64,000 nt of DNA from UBA969 sp041694635 (GTDB lineage Bacteria > Planctomycetota > Planctomycetia > Gemmatales > Gemmataceae): assembly GCA_041694635.1 (NCBI GenBank), contig JBDNHI010000047.1, positions 1-64,000 on the forward strand, read 5' to 3'. The notes beneath the pieces are model-generated. The model was not told the DNA's origin. It did not search any database and saw only the letters and a list, made by a program, of their open reading frames with translations. Every line of letters begins with the position of its first letter. Position 1 is the first letter of the stretch. The translations under genes and the position numbers were made by a program. Of the stretch, positions 8,356 to 16,506 are shown piece after piece.

Positions 8356-8399
8356 CTATCTGCTTTAGCCTGACTATGTGCTAAATCCAAGGAGGGTAT

Positions 8400-9173
8400 A
8401 TGGCTTGGTACAACCGAAAAGACGAAGAAATTATTAATTTTATGGTGCTTGGAAATCAACACTCTGGATATGGTTTGTTGCAATCTTCCTTAGCTGCACA
8501 TCCCGATATAGTATGCCACGGCGACTTGCTCCACGACGATGAAAAGATTAGAAAAATTGAGCATTCTATATACTTTGGAACTACGGATAATGTCGTTAAT
8601 CTTTTTGATCCGACACGTCTTAGTGCAGAACAATACTTTAATAATAAAATCTTTGATAACATTTTTCATGGCGAAAAGGCCGTAGGTGTAAAGGTAAGCT
8701 ACGATCATTTACGCCATTACGATTTGTGGGAATACATTGATCAGCGCTGCCGGCGTGGCGATTTCTGTCTGGTGCATGTTGTCCGTAATCCGATTTCTTG
8801 TTATGTTGCTTGGAAACAGCAACATTCGCTTAGCCAAGTTGAAATTGGCAACCGTGCACGATTGCCTGCTATCTGGGTGGACGCAACAGAATTGACACAA
8901 TTTGTGCGGAATCATACGGCCACCGCAGCAAAAATAAACTTACTTTGCCCAGATCGTGCAGTTATTCCTTATCACGAATTGATTTTAGATTTTCGAGGTG
9001 TTTTGGAAAAGTTGTTAGAATTTTTAGAGTTGAAGTTTAGCTCGGCGTGTTTGCCTAATCAAAAGCAGGTGCAGCGTAAGGAGATACGCAGCCGAGTGAT
9101 GAATTGGACAGATTTAAAGAATACGGTGCCTCGTGATGTTTTTGAGTATATGGATAGCCCTACTTTATTTTAA
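8400..9173 (+). CDS. Sulfotransferase-like P-loop protein, 257 aa
   Basis: Starts behind AAGGAGG. The N terminus MVLGNQHSGYGLLQSSL aligns with the 5'-phosphosulfate-binding P-loop of PAPS-dependent sulfotransferases (strand, loop with Ser/Gly, then LL..L helix). VHVVRNPISCYVAWKQQHS near residues 125-143 matches the 3'-phosphate-binding segment (R-N/D-P..S). These enzymes move a sulfuryl group from PAPS to carbohydrate or other hydroxyls. The next gene is a glycosyltransferase-like protein, so decoration of a glycan (virion surface or host envelope) is plausible. The acceptor is unknown. Confidence 0.75.
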   Translation: MAWYNRKDEEIINFMVLGNQHSGYGLLQSSLAAHPDIVCHGDLLHDDEKIRKIEHSIYFGTTDNVVNLFDPTRLSAEQYFNNKIFDNIFHGEKAVGVKVSYDHLRHYDLWEYIDQRCRRGDFCLVHVVRNPISCYVAWKQQHSLSQVEIGNRARLPAIWVDATELTQFVRNHTATAAKINLLCPDRAVIPYHELILDFRGVLEKLLEFLELKFSSACLPNQKQVQRKEIRSRVMNWTDLKNTVPRDVFEYMDSPTLF

Positions 9174-9187
9174 AAGGAATAAGTGTG

Positions 9188-9946
9188 ATGGAGTGTAATA
9201 AAATAGAAAAACAAAGAGTGTGTATTGTTTGTATTGCCAAGGACGAGGACAGAACCATACAAGAATGGGTGGATTACCACCTCAAATTAGGCTTTGATAA
9301 AATTTTTATTTACCAAAACGACTGGACTTGCCCCATTGAATGTGCCCAGCTTGTGAAACTGCGCGCGGATGGAAATGAGCGGCAGATGCCGGCGTACAAT
9401 CATTGGCTTTCATCCGGATACCGAAACGATTTTGATTGGGTAGCAATTATCGACTGTGACGAGTTTATTGTGTTGCACAAACACAAAACCATATCGGAAT
9501 TTATTTCTGAATTTGATGTAACCAGTACGGCTGGCGTATCGCCAACTTGGGTTCTTTTTGGTAGCGGGGGCCAACAATTACCAACCCCAAACCCAGAAAG
9601 TCTTATTAAAAGATTTACATTTAGGCAAAAAGATTCAAACTTACATGTAAAGGCAATACTTAACTTAAAAATAAAATCTGTTATGGTTAATCCGCATCAT
9701 CCAAACAAGCCCACCATTGACACTAATCACAGAGAAATTTCAGGACCATTCAACCCAAATGGTCCAATTGATGTCATTCAGATAAATCATTACCACCATA
9801 AATCCAGACAAGAATGGATTGAAAGGATTCAGCGTGGGTCGGCTGACGGGCGTCCCAAGCAAATGGATAATTGGGACAAAGAAAGCCATAGTTATCACGA
9901 TGTCGAAGATTTAAAAGCATTAAATTTCCTTTATGGGGAGCATTAA
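9188..9946 (+). CDS. Glycosyltransferase family 92-like protein
   Basis: ATG 9188 or the adjacent GTG 9185 follows AAAGGA; about 252 aa. The N terminus CIAKDEDRTIQEWVDYHLKLGFDKIFIY is the classic opening of the DUF23/GT92-like group, and VAIIDCDEFIV near residues 86-96 supplies the D-x-D metal/nucleotide-sugar motif. A late INHYHHKS..EW segment is also typical. It should transfer a sugar from a nucleotide donor. It sits 14 nt after the sulfotransferase gene and 2 nt before the next gene, so the three are likely co-transcribed. Confidence 0.8.
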   Translation: MECNKIEKQRVCIVCIAKDEDRTIQEWVDYHLKLGFDKIFIYQNDWTCPIECAQLVKLRADGNERQMPAYNHWLSSGYRNDFDWVAIIDCDEFIVLHKHKTISEFISEFDVTSTAGVSPTWVLFGSGGQQLPTPNPESLIKRFTFRQKDSNLHVKAILNLKIKSVMVNPHHPNKPTIDTNHREISGPFNPNGPIDVIQINHYHHKSRQEWIERIQRGSADGRPKQMDNWDKESHSYHDVEDLKALNFLYGEH

Positions 9947-9948
9947 GT

Positions 9949-10617
9949 ATGAGCAAGTTAGATCGATCAATTATCTTGTATGACAAAAAACAATGGCAAC
10001 AATATCAAAAAGATATACTCTTTTCGGTAATAGAAGCTAATGTGGGGCATCATATTTCGCTGCAGGTTACCATTCCAGAGTCATACCCGTGTTTAGTTTA
10101 TTTGCTGCCTGCACCAACAGATATTCTAGACCCATTAAACCACGAAATTAATTGTTGTTACATCTATACCAATAAGCCAGAAGAACTGCTAGAGGCACTA
10201 AAAATAGGCGGCACACTTGATCTTGCCACGCTTGAAAGTGAACTTAAATGTTACGGTTACAAAGGGCCTCAAGGTGATTTAGGTATGGAGGGCGAAGACG
10301 ACGAAGAAGACGAGGAAGTTGTTTTTGACGACGACAATTACCAGCCAGAAGATTCTTTTGAAAGTGCGTTTGCTACTCTTCAAGAAGAATTATGGGCTAA
10401 GCCGGTTGGTGCAAAAGATTATGTCCCGGCGTCAGCGGGTGTGTTACTGTTGACCTTAGTCTCTGAGTTACGCAGCATAGGTGCTTTACGCTTAGATCGC
10501 ATAATGGAAACAGCAAAAGATATAGAACAATGGATGGTAGCCAATCAAGAAGAAAACTTGCAACTTAATGCAATGGACTTATTAAAAAAGCTATGGGATA
10601 AGCAGGATGCTCGCTAA
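9949..10617 (+). CDS. Acidic hypothetical protein, 222 aa
   Basis: No family recognised. Residues about 110-135 form a strongly acidic Asp/Glu block, which could bind metal or basic proteins or act as a flexible linker. The N-terminal 100 residues look folded, with alternating hydrophobics, and the C-terminal 90 residues look helical. It starts 2 nt after the glycosyltransferase stop, suggesting translational coupling. No membrane segment or signal peptide is present. Function unknown. Confidence 0.8.
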   Translation: MSKLDRSIILYDKKQWQQYQKDILFSVIEANVGHHISLQVTIPESYPCLVYLLPAPTDILDPLNHEINCCYIYTNKPEELLEALKIGGTLDLATLESELKCYGYKGPQGDLGMEGEDDEEDEEVVFDDDNYQPEDSFESAFATLQEELWAKPVGAKDYVPASAGVLLLTLVSELRSIGALRLDRIMETAKDIEQWMVANQEENLQLNAMDLLKKLWDKQDAR

Positions 10618-10689
10618 TCTTATTGATCGGTTACATTTCCTACTCTTGCTGCCGTGTCAGCTACCTTGGTATACTTAGCTCAAGTGGTT

Positions 10690-10898
10690 TTATCGCAGGT
10701 GCCGATAGGTTAGGAGATGCGACATAGCTAGGATAGCCGTGCTTTGCGTCGGGATGGCTGGGCTAGTGAAAAACAGCCAGCTGGTGGAGTTCCAGTCGCA
10801 CCTTATGACTGTTACAAGCGGAACGCTTCCGCACCGGACTTGAGGGAGGGGATCTCAGGGGGCCACTTAACTGTTTTTATGAAAGGATGCGGAGAAAC
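10690..10898 (+). ncRNA. GGA-rich structured RNA or leader (CsrB-like candidate)
   Basis: Part of a 281-nt gap (10618-10898) without a supported gene. Ten GGA triplets fall between 10713 and 10893. Several are in loops: GCTA-GGA-TAGC (10727-10737) and TGAG....CTCA (10841-10857), whose loop holds two GGA. Other stems are TGCGAC/GTCGCA (10718-10723 with 10795-10800), GGCTG/CAGCC (10756-10760 with 10774-10778) and GCGGAA/TTCCGC (10818-10832). GGA in hairpin loops is the recognition element of CsrA, and a CsrA gene lies 0.9 kb away. The last two GGA overlap the ribosome binding region of the gene at 10899, so this may be a free sponge RNA or a CsrA-controlled 5' leader. Confidence 0.45.
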
Positions 10899-11240
10899 AT
10901 GATAAATCCTCAATATCAAACTTTAATCGAGGCACAAGAACGGCTAATGCAGCAGACAGCCTCAATTGAGACTACGCTGGGGCACATGAGCCAAGATATT
11001 AATATTTTGTGTAAGTTGGTAAGAGACGGGAACGGCCAGCCTTCTATTCTGCAGCGCTTAACGCAAGCCGAGGTAGTCCTCGCAGGGCAGATTAAATCGC
11101 TGGAAGAAATTGGACGGCATGCTAATTCTATAACGGCAGCTCGAATGCTGACGCGCACGCAGTTAATAGTAGGATTATCGGGTGTGCTTCTTACTGTGTT
11201 GCTGTCTTCCTTTTCAGTTTATGCCGCGTTTATAAAATAA
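10899..11240 (+). CDS. Small tail-anchored membrane protein with helical N-terminal region, 113 aa
   Basis: ATG 10899 is preferred over 10887 because GGAG (10891-10894) gives proper spacing. Residues 1-80 are predicted helical and amphipathic. Residues about 88-111 form a single hydrophobic segment (LIVGLSGVLLTVLLSSFSVYAAF) followed by a short lysine end. This is a C-terminal anchor layout seen in small phage membrane proteins, but there is no second helix as in many holins and no lysis cassette beside it. It sits directly after the GGA-rich structured region, which may control its translation through CsrA. Confidence 0.75.
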   Translation: MINPQYQTLIEAQERLMQQTASIETTLGHMSQDINILCKLVRDGNGQPSILQRLTQAEVVLAGQIKSLEEIGRHANSITAARMLTRTQLIVGLSGVLLTVLLSSFSVYAAFIK

Positions 11241-11253
11241 GTTAGGAGTTTTT

Positions 11254-11823
11254 ATGAGCTTGCTTTCTACGGTGGATATTCCAGATTACAGACATTTGTT
11301 ACTGTACGATGTCGTGAGCCACCCAGAGAAGCGGGCTGAAGTCAGAATGACTGGGTTGTTACAGGTTACTAATTCTGGTTACTTAATTATTGGTGTGCCG
11401 ACTGCCTTAGTTCGTGGAATTTTTGATGCCATGAATGAGCCTGGTATTTCTTTGCCTGACTCTGTAGATGAAGGAGCTTTGCGTGCGGGGATTGTGGTGA
11501 TGACCCCTGCCGAGCTTGAGCAGATAGGTGGTTCTGACCACATTAGCGAAAGAGGCAAGAACTTTACTTACTATCTTGCTGGGCTTAAAGAGACGCAAGC
11601 CGTAAGTTGGCCTGGTGTCTCCACTTGTTGGCACATGAAAATAAAATCGCCAGATTTAGGTAAATTACGCCGGAGCTATGGACTGCCCGCTAAAGTCGAA
11701 GGAGACTCCGCCTTTTCTATTGTAGTGGCAGTACGAAAGACCGGCGTACTGACTAGCAATACAACGAGTAAAGTTACGAAGCAGCAGGATTCGCAGAAGC
11801 TTCCAAGTTGGACGCTGCCTTAA
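11254..11823 (+). CDS. Hypothetical protein, 189 aa
   Basis: Starts behind TTAGGAG. No family recognised. The first 150 residues look like a compact globular domain with beta-rich segments (YLIIGVPTALVRGIFDAM, FSIVVAVR). The last 40 residues are polar and Ser/Thr/Lys-rich. Its 3' end overlaps the 3' end of the convergent csrA gene by 50 nt, so transcription of the two may interfere. No signal peptide. Confidence 0.75.
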   Translation: MSLLSTVDIPDYRHLLLYDVVSHPEKRAEVRMTGLLQVTNSGYLIIGVPTALVRGIFDAMNEPGISLPDSVDEGALRAGIVVMTPAELEQIGGSDHISERGKNFTYYLAGLKETQAVSWPGVSTCWHMKIKSPDLGKLRRSYGLPAKVEGDSAFSIVVAVRKTGVLTSNTTSKVTKQQDSQKLPSWTLP

Positions 11824-11986
11824 GCTTATCTTGGATTAACTTGGCTATTTCACTCCGATGCACGGCAATTTCTCGTGGAGCTTTTACCCCAATTTGAACT
11901 TTGTCTCCGCGGATGTCGATGATAGTAATGGAGATGTTATCGCTAATCTGAATACTTTCGCCTTTTTTTCTACTTAACACGAGCAT
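11774..11986 (-). CDS. csrA: CsrA/RsmA family translational regulator
   Basis: The 70-aa product begins MLVLSRKKGESI and continues with the full CsrA strand pattern, including IGVKAPREIAVHR. The RNA-contact residues L4 and R44 of the family are both present; the C terminus is an Ala/Asn-rich extension. CsrA dimers bind GGA motifs in mRNA leaders and usually block ribosome access. It is the only convincing minus-strand gene in the window. Its own leader contains AAGGAAGGA just before the start codon, two GGA motifs overlapping the Shine-Dalgarno site, which suggests autoregulation. It may act on phage or host messages. Confidence 0.93.
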   Translation of the reverse strand: MLVLSRKKGESIQISDNISITIIDIRGDKVQIGVKAPREIAVHRSEIAKLIQDKLKAASNLEASANPAAS

Positions 11987-12029
11987 TTGAGGTATCCTTC
12001 CTTAGAACGGTAATGCTGAGAATTTTACT

Positions 12030-12058
12030 ATGTTACTTATTCATTAAGAAGAAGTCAA
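12030..12058 (-). promoter_or_regulatory. Candidate promoter for csrA
   Basis: Reading the minus strand, TTGACT (12058-12053) is followed by a 17-nt spacer and TAACAT (12035-12030). The match is five of six and four of six to sigma70 consensus. It lies about 45 nt upstream of the csrA start and is divergent to the SET-domain gene. Confidence 0.4.
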
Positions 12059-12071
12059 GTAAGGAGTTGTT

Positions 12072-12509
12072 ATGGAAGCTTTTCTTCAGCGGTTGCGTGA
12101 CGATGCAAACTTAGCTTACAAAGCTGCATCTAGCCGTAATGGGTGGTATATCGGCGATTCAGCTATAAAAGGTAAAGGTATTTTTGCCTCCAAGGATTTT
12201 AATGAAGGTGCTCAGATTGGGCAAGGCGGTACTGCTGGCGGTGAAGACGAATTTGGGGCTAAAATCTGGAATCTAACGGAGTTGGCTCGGTATTGTAATC
12301 ATCAATGGAAATCAAACGTTGATATAAAGAAAAATAATGATCAGCTTGATTTAATCGCTAATAAAAAAATTAATAAAGATGAGGAAATTGTGTCGGATTA
12401 TTCACAAATTTCTCGGGCGCTCGGAGCTAGATCCCGCATGCTGTGGCAGGGTAAAGATGTTCCTACTACAGATTTTTCGGACTATACTGAGAAAGACGCG
12501 CGTAATTAA
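12072..12509 (+). CDS. SET-domain protein, 145 aa
   Basis: Starts behind AAGGAG. Residues about 25-40 (GDSAIKGKGIFASKDF) match the opening SET motif and residues about 70-115 match its closing half: ARYCNHQ..SNV in place of RFxNHSCxPN, then an EEIVSDY end. SET proteins transfer methyl groups from S-adenosylmethionine to lysines. The usual NHS.xPN core is altered (NHQWKSN), so activity is uncertain. The gene is divergent from csrA and followed by the reductase gene. A possible target is a host or phage protein. No target is shown by the sequence. Confidence 0.75.
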   Translation: MEAFLQRLRDDANLAYKAASSRNGWYIGDSAIKGKGIFASKDFNEGAQIGQGGTAGGEDEFGAKIWNLTELARYCNHQWKSNVDIKKNNDQLDLIANKKINKDEEIVSDYSQISRALGARSRMLWQGKDVPTTDFSDYTEKDARN

Positions 12510-12556
12510 TAAGTAAACCTGTCTCGACAATAACAACATTTAACTAGGAGATATCC

Positions 12557-14836
12557 GTGCAAATCGCTTCATTTAAAAAGGATTCTACTTCACAAAAGCG
12601 TAATGGTCTAACAGTCAAAAAGCGAAACGGCAAAGTGGTAAATTTTGATCAAGCTCGCATTTATACCGCATTACATCGATGTTTAGTAAGTGAGTTAAAG
12701 TATGATGAGGCCGAGGCGGTGCGCATTAGCAAAATGGTTGGTGAGCAGGTATACAATATCGTGGGTAGCGACAATAAGATAGTTGGTGTCGAAGAGATAC
12801 AAAATTTAGTTGAAACTCAATTGATGGCTAATGGGCTGTACCTTGTGGCCAAACAATATATTCTCTTTAGAGAAGTAAAGAGACAGCAACGAGAAAACGC
12901 ACCATTACCCGAGGCAGTTGTTGCCGCATTTCAAGAGAATGACACTTATTTTAGTAATGAATTACAGAAGTTTCAAGCTTTGGACAAGTTTGCACGCTTT
13001 GTGCCAGAGCTAGGGCGGAGGGAGACTTGGCCTGAAACAGTAGACCGAGTTAATCAATTTTTTCAAGCACATTGTAAGCGTGAAAATTATACTGTAACTG
13101 ACGAAGAGTGGGAAAACCTTAAACAAGGTCTTTTGCGTCTAGAGTCTGCACCTTCTATGCGTTGTGTGCAGATGGCTGGGCCTGCATTAGAGAGATGTCA
13201 TGTCGGTGTGTATAACTGCTCGTTCCAAATGTTACAAAATACAACGGATATGGCTGAAGAACTGTATGTCTTAATGCAGGGCACCGGTGTTGGTTTTTCG
13301 GTGGAAGCAGAATTTAGTGTAGAAAAGTTTCCGAGAGTTAAGCGACAAAAGAAGCACAGTGAGCTTCTTACATATGTAGTCGAGGACAGTACTGAAGGTT
13401 GGTGCGACGCATACAAGGCTGGGCTAGATGCTTGGTGGGCTGGCGAGGATACTCATTTTGATTACAGTCGTATACGGGAGGCAGGAACTCCTCTTAAAAT
13501 TAAAGGCGGTCGGGCATCTGGGCCAGGGCCATTAAAAGATTTATTGGAGTTTGCTAAAGCAAGAATTTTAGCAAGGCAGGGTCGTTATCTCTCTAGTTTA
13601 GACCTCCATGACATTAATTGTTTTGCCCATCGAATTGTGCGGATGGGCGGGGTGCGCAGAGCGAGTGGCATCTCATTGTCAGATTTGCAAGACCGTGAAA
13701 TGCGAGATTGCAAGCAGCAAGGGTTTTGGGCTACGCACGAGCAGCGTAATCAGGCTAACAATTCGGCAGTGTACAACGAAAAACCGGATCAGCTGGTATG
13801 GATGGAGGAGTGGTTATCTATAGCTAACTCGGGGACAGGAGAACGGGGTATTTTCAATAGGGGCGGGTTAAAGAGTCAATTCCCGAAACGGCGTAAGCAT
13901 CAGGGCCATTTTTTCGGTACCAACCCCTGTGGTGAAATTATTTTAAGGCATAAACAGTTTTGCAATTTGTCTATCGCAGTTATTCGCACTACAGACACTT
14001 ACGAAGACATCACACGAAAAGTAGAATTAGCTACAATTTGGGGGACATTACAATCCACTATGACTCGCTTTAATTACATAGGCGAAGAGTGGAAAAAGAA
14101 CAGCGAGGAAGAACGATTACTAGGAGTAGATTTGCTTGGTTTTCTTGATCATCCACTATTCCAAGATAATGCAAAAGCCAGTGTAATTCTGGAGAAATTG
14201 TTATGTTTAGTCAACGAAGTTAATGCTAAATGGTCAGCTCGTTTGGGTATTAACATATCTACTGCTACTACTTGTATTAAGCCGTCAGGTGACAGTAGTG
14301 TGTTCTTTAACACCGCAGCAGGTTTTAAAGGGCATCACGGAAAGTGGTATGTTAGGCGAGTTAGAGCAAACACCACTAACCCTGTGGCTCAGATGTTAAA
14401 AGATGAAGGTGTACCCTGCCTCAACGATTACGATGGGAGTGGCTTGGTATTAGAGTTTCCTATGCGGGCACCCGAAGGTGGGGTGTTGTTGGAAACGCAA
14501 ACAGCTTTGAGCCAGCTAGAGCAATGGAAAACTTTTAAGCTACATTGGACCGAACACAATCCTAGTGTCACGATCTATATTCGACCCACCGAGTGGTTGG
14601 ATGCCGGCAAATGGGTTTATGATAACTGGGATATTATTGGAGGTTTAAGCTTCCTACCTTACGACGGCGGTATCTACCATTTAGCACCTTATGAAGCAAT
14701 TTCGGAGGAGGAGTATGATCGTAGGGTTGCGGCTATGCCTAAGATCAATTGGGCTAAGCTGATTCGGTATGAGAAATCAGATATGACTGATTTGCACCAA
14801 CAGACTGCGTGCACGGGTGGTGCTTGCGCTGTTTAA
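12557..14836 (+). CDS. nrdJ: Adenosylcobalamin-dependent (class II) ribonucleotide reductase
   Basis: GTG start behind TAGGAG; 759 aa. Residues about 20-110 form an ATP-cone regulatory domain. The barrel carries NPCGE with the thiyl-radical cysteine C458 and E460. The substrate disulfide pair is C221 (YNCSF) and C469 (FCNLS), and a C-terminal C752-x4-C757 pair shuttles electrons. This cysteine layout matches the monomeric Lactobacillus-type reductase. It converts ribonucleotides to deoxyribonucleotides using coenzyme B12 without oxygen, supplying DNA precursors during infection. No thioredoxin-like partner is adjacent, so host reductants are presumably used. Dependence on B12 implies a host that makes or imports cobalamin. 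Confidence 0.93.
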   Translation: MQIASFKKDSTSQKRNGLTVKKRNGKVVNFDQARIYTALHRCLVSELKYDEAEAVRISKMVGEQVYNIVGSDNKIVGVEEIQNLVETQLMANGLYLVAKQYILFREVKRQQRENAPLPEAVVAAFQENDTYFSNELQKFQALDKFARFVPELGRRETWPETVDRVNQFFQAHCKRENYTVTDEEWENLKQGLLRLESAPSMRCVQMAGPALERCHVGVYNCSFQMLQNTTDMAEELYVLMQGTGVGFSVEAEFSVEKFPRVKRQKKHSELLTYVVEDSTEGWCDAYKAGLDAWWAGEDTHFDYSRIREAGTPLKIKGGRASGPGPLKDLLEFAKARILARQGRYLSSLDLHDINCFAHRIVRMGGVRRASGISLSDLQDREMRDCKQQGFWATHEQRNQANNSAVYNEKPDQLVWMEEWLSIANSGTGERGIFNRGGLKSQFPKRRKHQGHFFGTNPCGEIILRHKQFCNLSIAVIRTTDTYEDITRKVELATIWGTLQSTMTRFNYIGEEWKKNSEEERLLGVDLLGFLDHPLFQDNAKASVILEKLLCLVNEVNAKWSARLGINISTATTCIKPSGDSSVFFNTAAGFKGHHGKWYVRRVRANTTNPVAQMLKDEGVPCLNDYDGSGLVLEFPMRAPEGGVLLETQTALSQLEQWKTFKLHWTEHNPSVTIYIRPTEWLDAGKWVYDNWDIIGGLSFLPYDGGIYHLAPYEAISEEEYDRRVAAMPKINWAKLIRYEKSDMTDLHQQTACTGGACAV

Positions 14837-14885
14837 GTTCAGCTTAGTCTAGCTATGTAGGGCACAAATCAAGTAAGATAGTCAG

Positions 14886-16043
14886 GTGTATGCCGGTTTT
14901 GACATATGCCTTTGCACCAGTAATTTAATGGATGAGAATGTGGTACACGACAGCGAGCTACCTAACTTAAATGTCGAACAAACTCTAGACCTAGGGTTAT
15001 ACGCTGATTTTCCGGGCACTATCGACTATTTAGCGGAAAAATGTGCAGCGCCCGCTAGATACATTCGACGGATAATCTCGCCTCTGTATACAAAAACGGA
15101 TATAGGCATTTATTGGAATCCCGCAGTTGAAAAAGCTGGAATGTATGTTCGCCCAGCATTTAACCGAGAAGAGTTTGGGTGGGGTTTGCAACTTTTGACG
15201 GAAAAGCTTGGGGCGGAGCATGTGCAAACGGAGCCACTTACTCCTTATGACTTGCAAGATTGGTGGGTAAAGGTGGCTTATTCGCCAACACTTAGGCGTT
15301 TGGGTGAATTAGCTCAATTTTTTCCTAGTAAAGATATTCCTGGTTTTGGTGGTCGTCCTATCGCAGCTATGATTGCTAGTGGTCTTTTGGGGGCAGGCCT
15401 TGGATACGGAGCTGGTTATCTAGGGGAGAAACTATTACCAGCTAGTTTGCAAACAGAAGGTACATTGCGTAAACGACTGGCTTTGATGGGCGGTGCAGGT
15501 GGAGCTTTAATGGGCACAATGCCGGGTTTAGTTAATTGGCACGATGGACGAGATTTTAATGATCCTACGCTTTGGCAAGGTTCACCAGAAGATGGGTTTG
15601 AATCGGGTCTCCCTGTTTCTGCTAAATACAAAGAAGCGGTTGCACATTTTATTGAAAAACAATCTGAATTTGGTTTCGGCACTATAGGTGGTCCCCCTTT
15701 TGCTGAAATGCCACTAATACGAACAAATGAGTTGGGTCAAGTGCTATGGGGAACAAATGCTAGTCCTCAAACTACTGCTATGACAATGGGAGCGGTTTAC
15801 GGGGCGGGGCAAATGCCTGATCCTAACGCAAGCCTAGGAATAGTAACTCCACACCAAGTTGGCTTGTTTGGGATGGCGATGGGGGCGGCTGGTGGCGGGC
15901 TTAAAGGCTATATTACAGGGCGTACAATCGGGTATGGTCTAGGTCTATTGACTGGAATGCCCGCAGGAACACAGAATACATTAGGGCAAACCGGGGCAAC
16001 CCTAGGTGTGATTAACAGTTTAGTGCCTCGACTTTTTAACTAA
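14886..16043 (+). CDS. Virion-like protein with glycine-zipper membrane segments, 385 aa
   Basis: The GTG at 14886 is the furthest start; ATG codons downstream are possible and no strong ribosome site decides. Residues 1-150 look globular and acidic. Residues about 155-185 (RPIAAMIASGLLGAGLGYGAGYLG) and about 195-215 are hydrophobic with repeated small residues, and another Gly/Ala-rich stretch runs near residues 325-365. This pattern occurs in phage proteins that insert in or cross membranes during DNA entry. An IEKQ motif near residue 258 resembles the EKxA motif of other products. No enzymatic motif. Confidence 0.75.
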   Translation: MYAGFDICLCTSNLMDENVVHDSELPNLNVEQTLDLGLYADFPGTIDYLAEKCAAPARYIRRIISPLYTKTDIGIYWNPAVEKAGMYVRPAFNREEFGWGLQLLTEKLGAEHVQTEPLTPYDLQDWWVKVAYSPTLRRLGELAQFFPSKDIPGFGGRPIAAMIASGLLGAGLGYGAGYLGEKLLPASLQTEGTLRKRLALMGGAGGALMGTMPGLVNWHDGRDFNDPTLWQGSPEDGFESGLPVSAKYKEAVAHFIEKQSEFGFGTIGGPPFAEMPLIRTNELGQVLWGTNASPQTTAMTMGAVYGAGQMPDPNASLGIVTPHQVGLFGMAMGAAGGGLKGYITGRTIGYGLGLLTGMPAGTQNTLGQTGATLGVINSLVPRLFN

Positions 16044-16055
16044 GGAGATAGTATT

Positions 16056-16484
16056 ATGTCCGTACAAGATCAACTAGACCAAGCTGTGCTTGCACTAACG
16101 ACGCATTACAAGGAATACACAGCAGATGGAAAATTAACTTACAAAGAAGTGCTTTCGTTGCTATGCAACGGGGCTGCTACCCTTATTCGAGTAGTGGAGA
16201 TATTTGGGGGAGGTAGCCGTGAAGACAACAAAAAGTTAGTGTTAGGCGGGCTTAGCACATTTTACGATAATGTAATTGCCCCAATAGACATTGTTGGCAT
16301 CCCGAATATCATTGAGCCTGCGGTAGACGCGTCCATAAAATCGCTATTACTTGTTACGGTGGAGGGGGCTGCTGATTCATTATTCAATGTATTTGAAAAG
16401 ATGGGTTGGTTGCACGCAGCTACACCACAAGCTCTGCGGTTAATGGGCGCAACCGCTAAAGCGCAACCTGTTATGCTTTTTTAA
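16056..16484 (+). CDS. Hypothetical protein, 142 aa
   Basis: Starts behind AAGGAGAT. The product is mostly helical with an aliphatic middle (DNVIAPIDIVGIPNIIEPAVD) and a Gly-rich turn near residue 50. It lacks a signal peptide, and no segment is hydrophobic enough for a confident membrane helix. It is the first of a run of short genes leading to the polymerase. Function unknown. Confidence 0.8.
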   Translation: MSVQDQLDQAVLALTTHYKEYTADGKLTYKEVLSLLCNGAATLIRVVEIFGGGSREDNKKLVLGGLSTFYDNVIAPIDIVGIPNIIEPAVDASIKSLLLVTVEGAADSLFNVFEKMGWLHAATPQALRLMGATAKAQPVMLF

Positions 16485-16506
16485 ATTCTAGATTTTAAGG
16501 TTTGCT

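Noticed and set aside
10660..10805. tRNA-like look (TTAGCTCAAGTGGT and GGAGTTCCAGTCGCACC)
   Set aside because: The D-stem and T-stem do not pair, T-loop position 57 is wrong and no anticodon arm of correct spacing forms.
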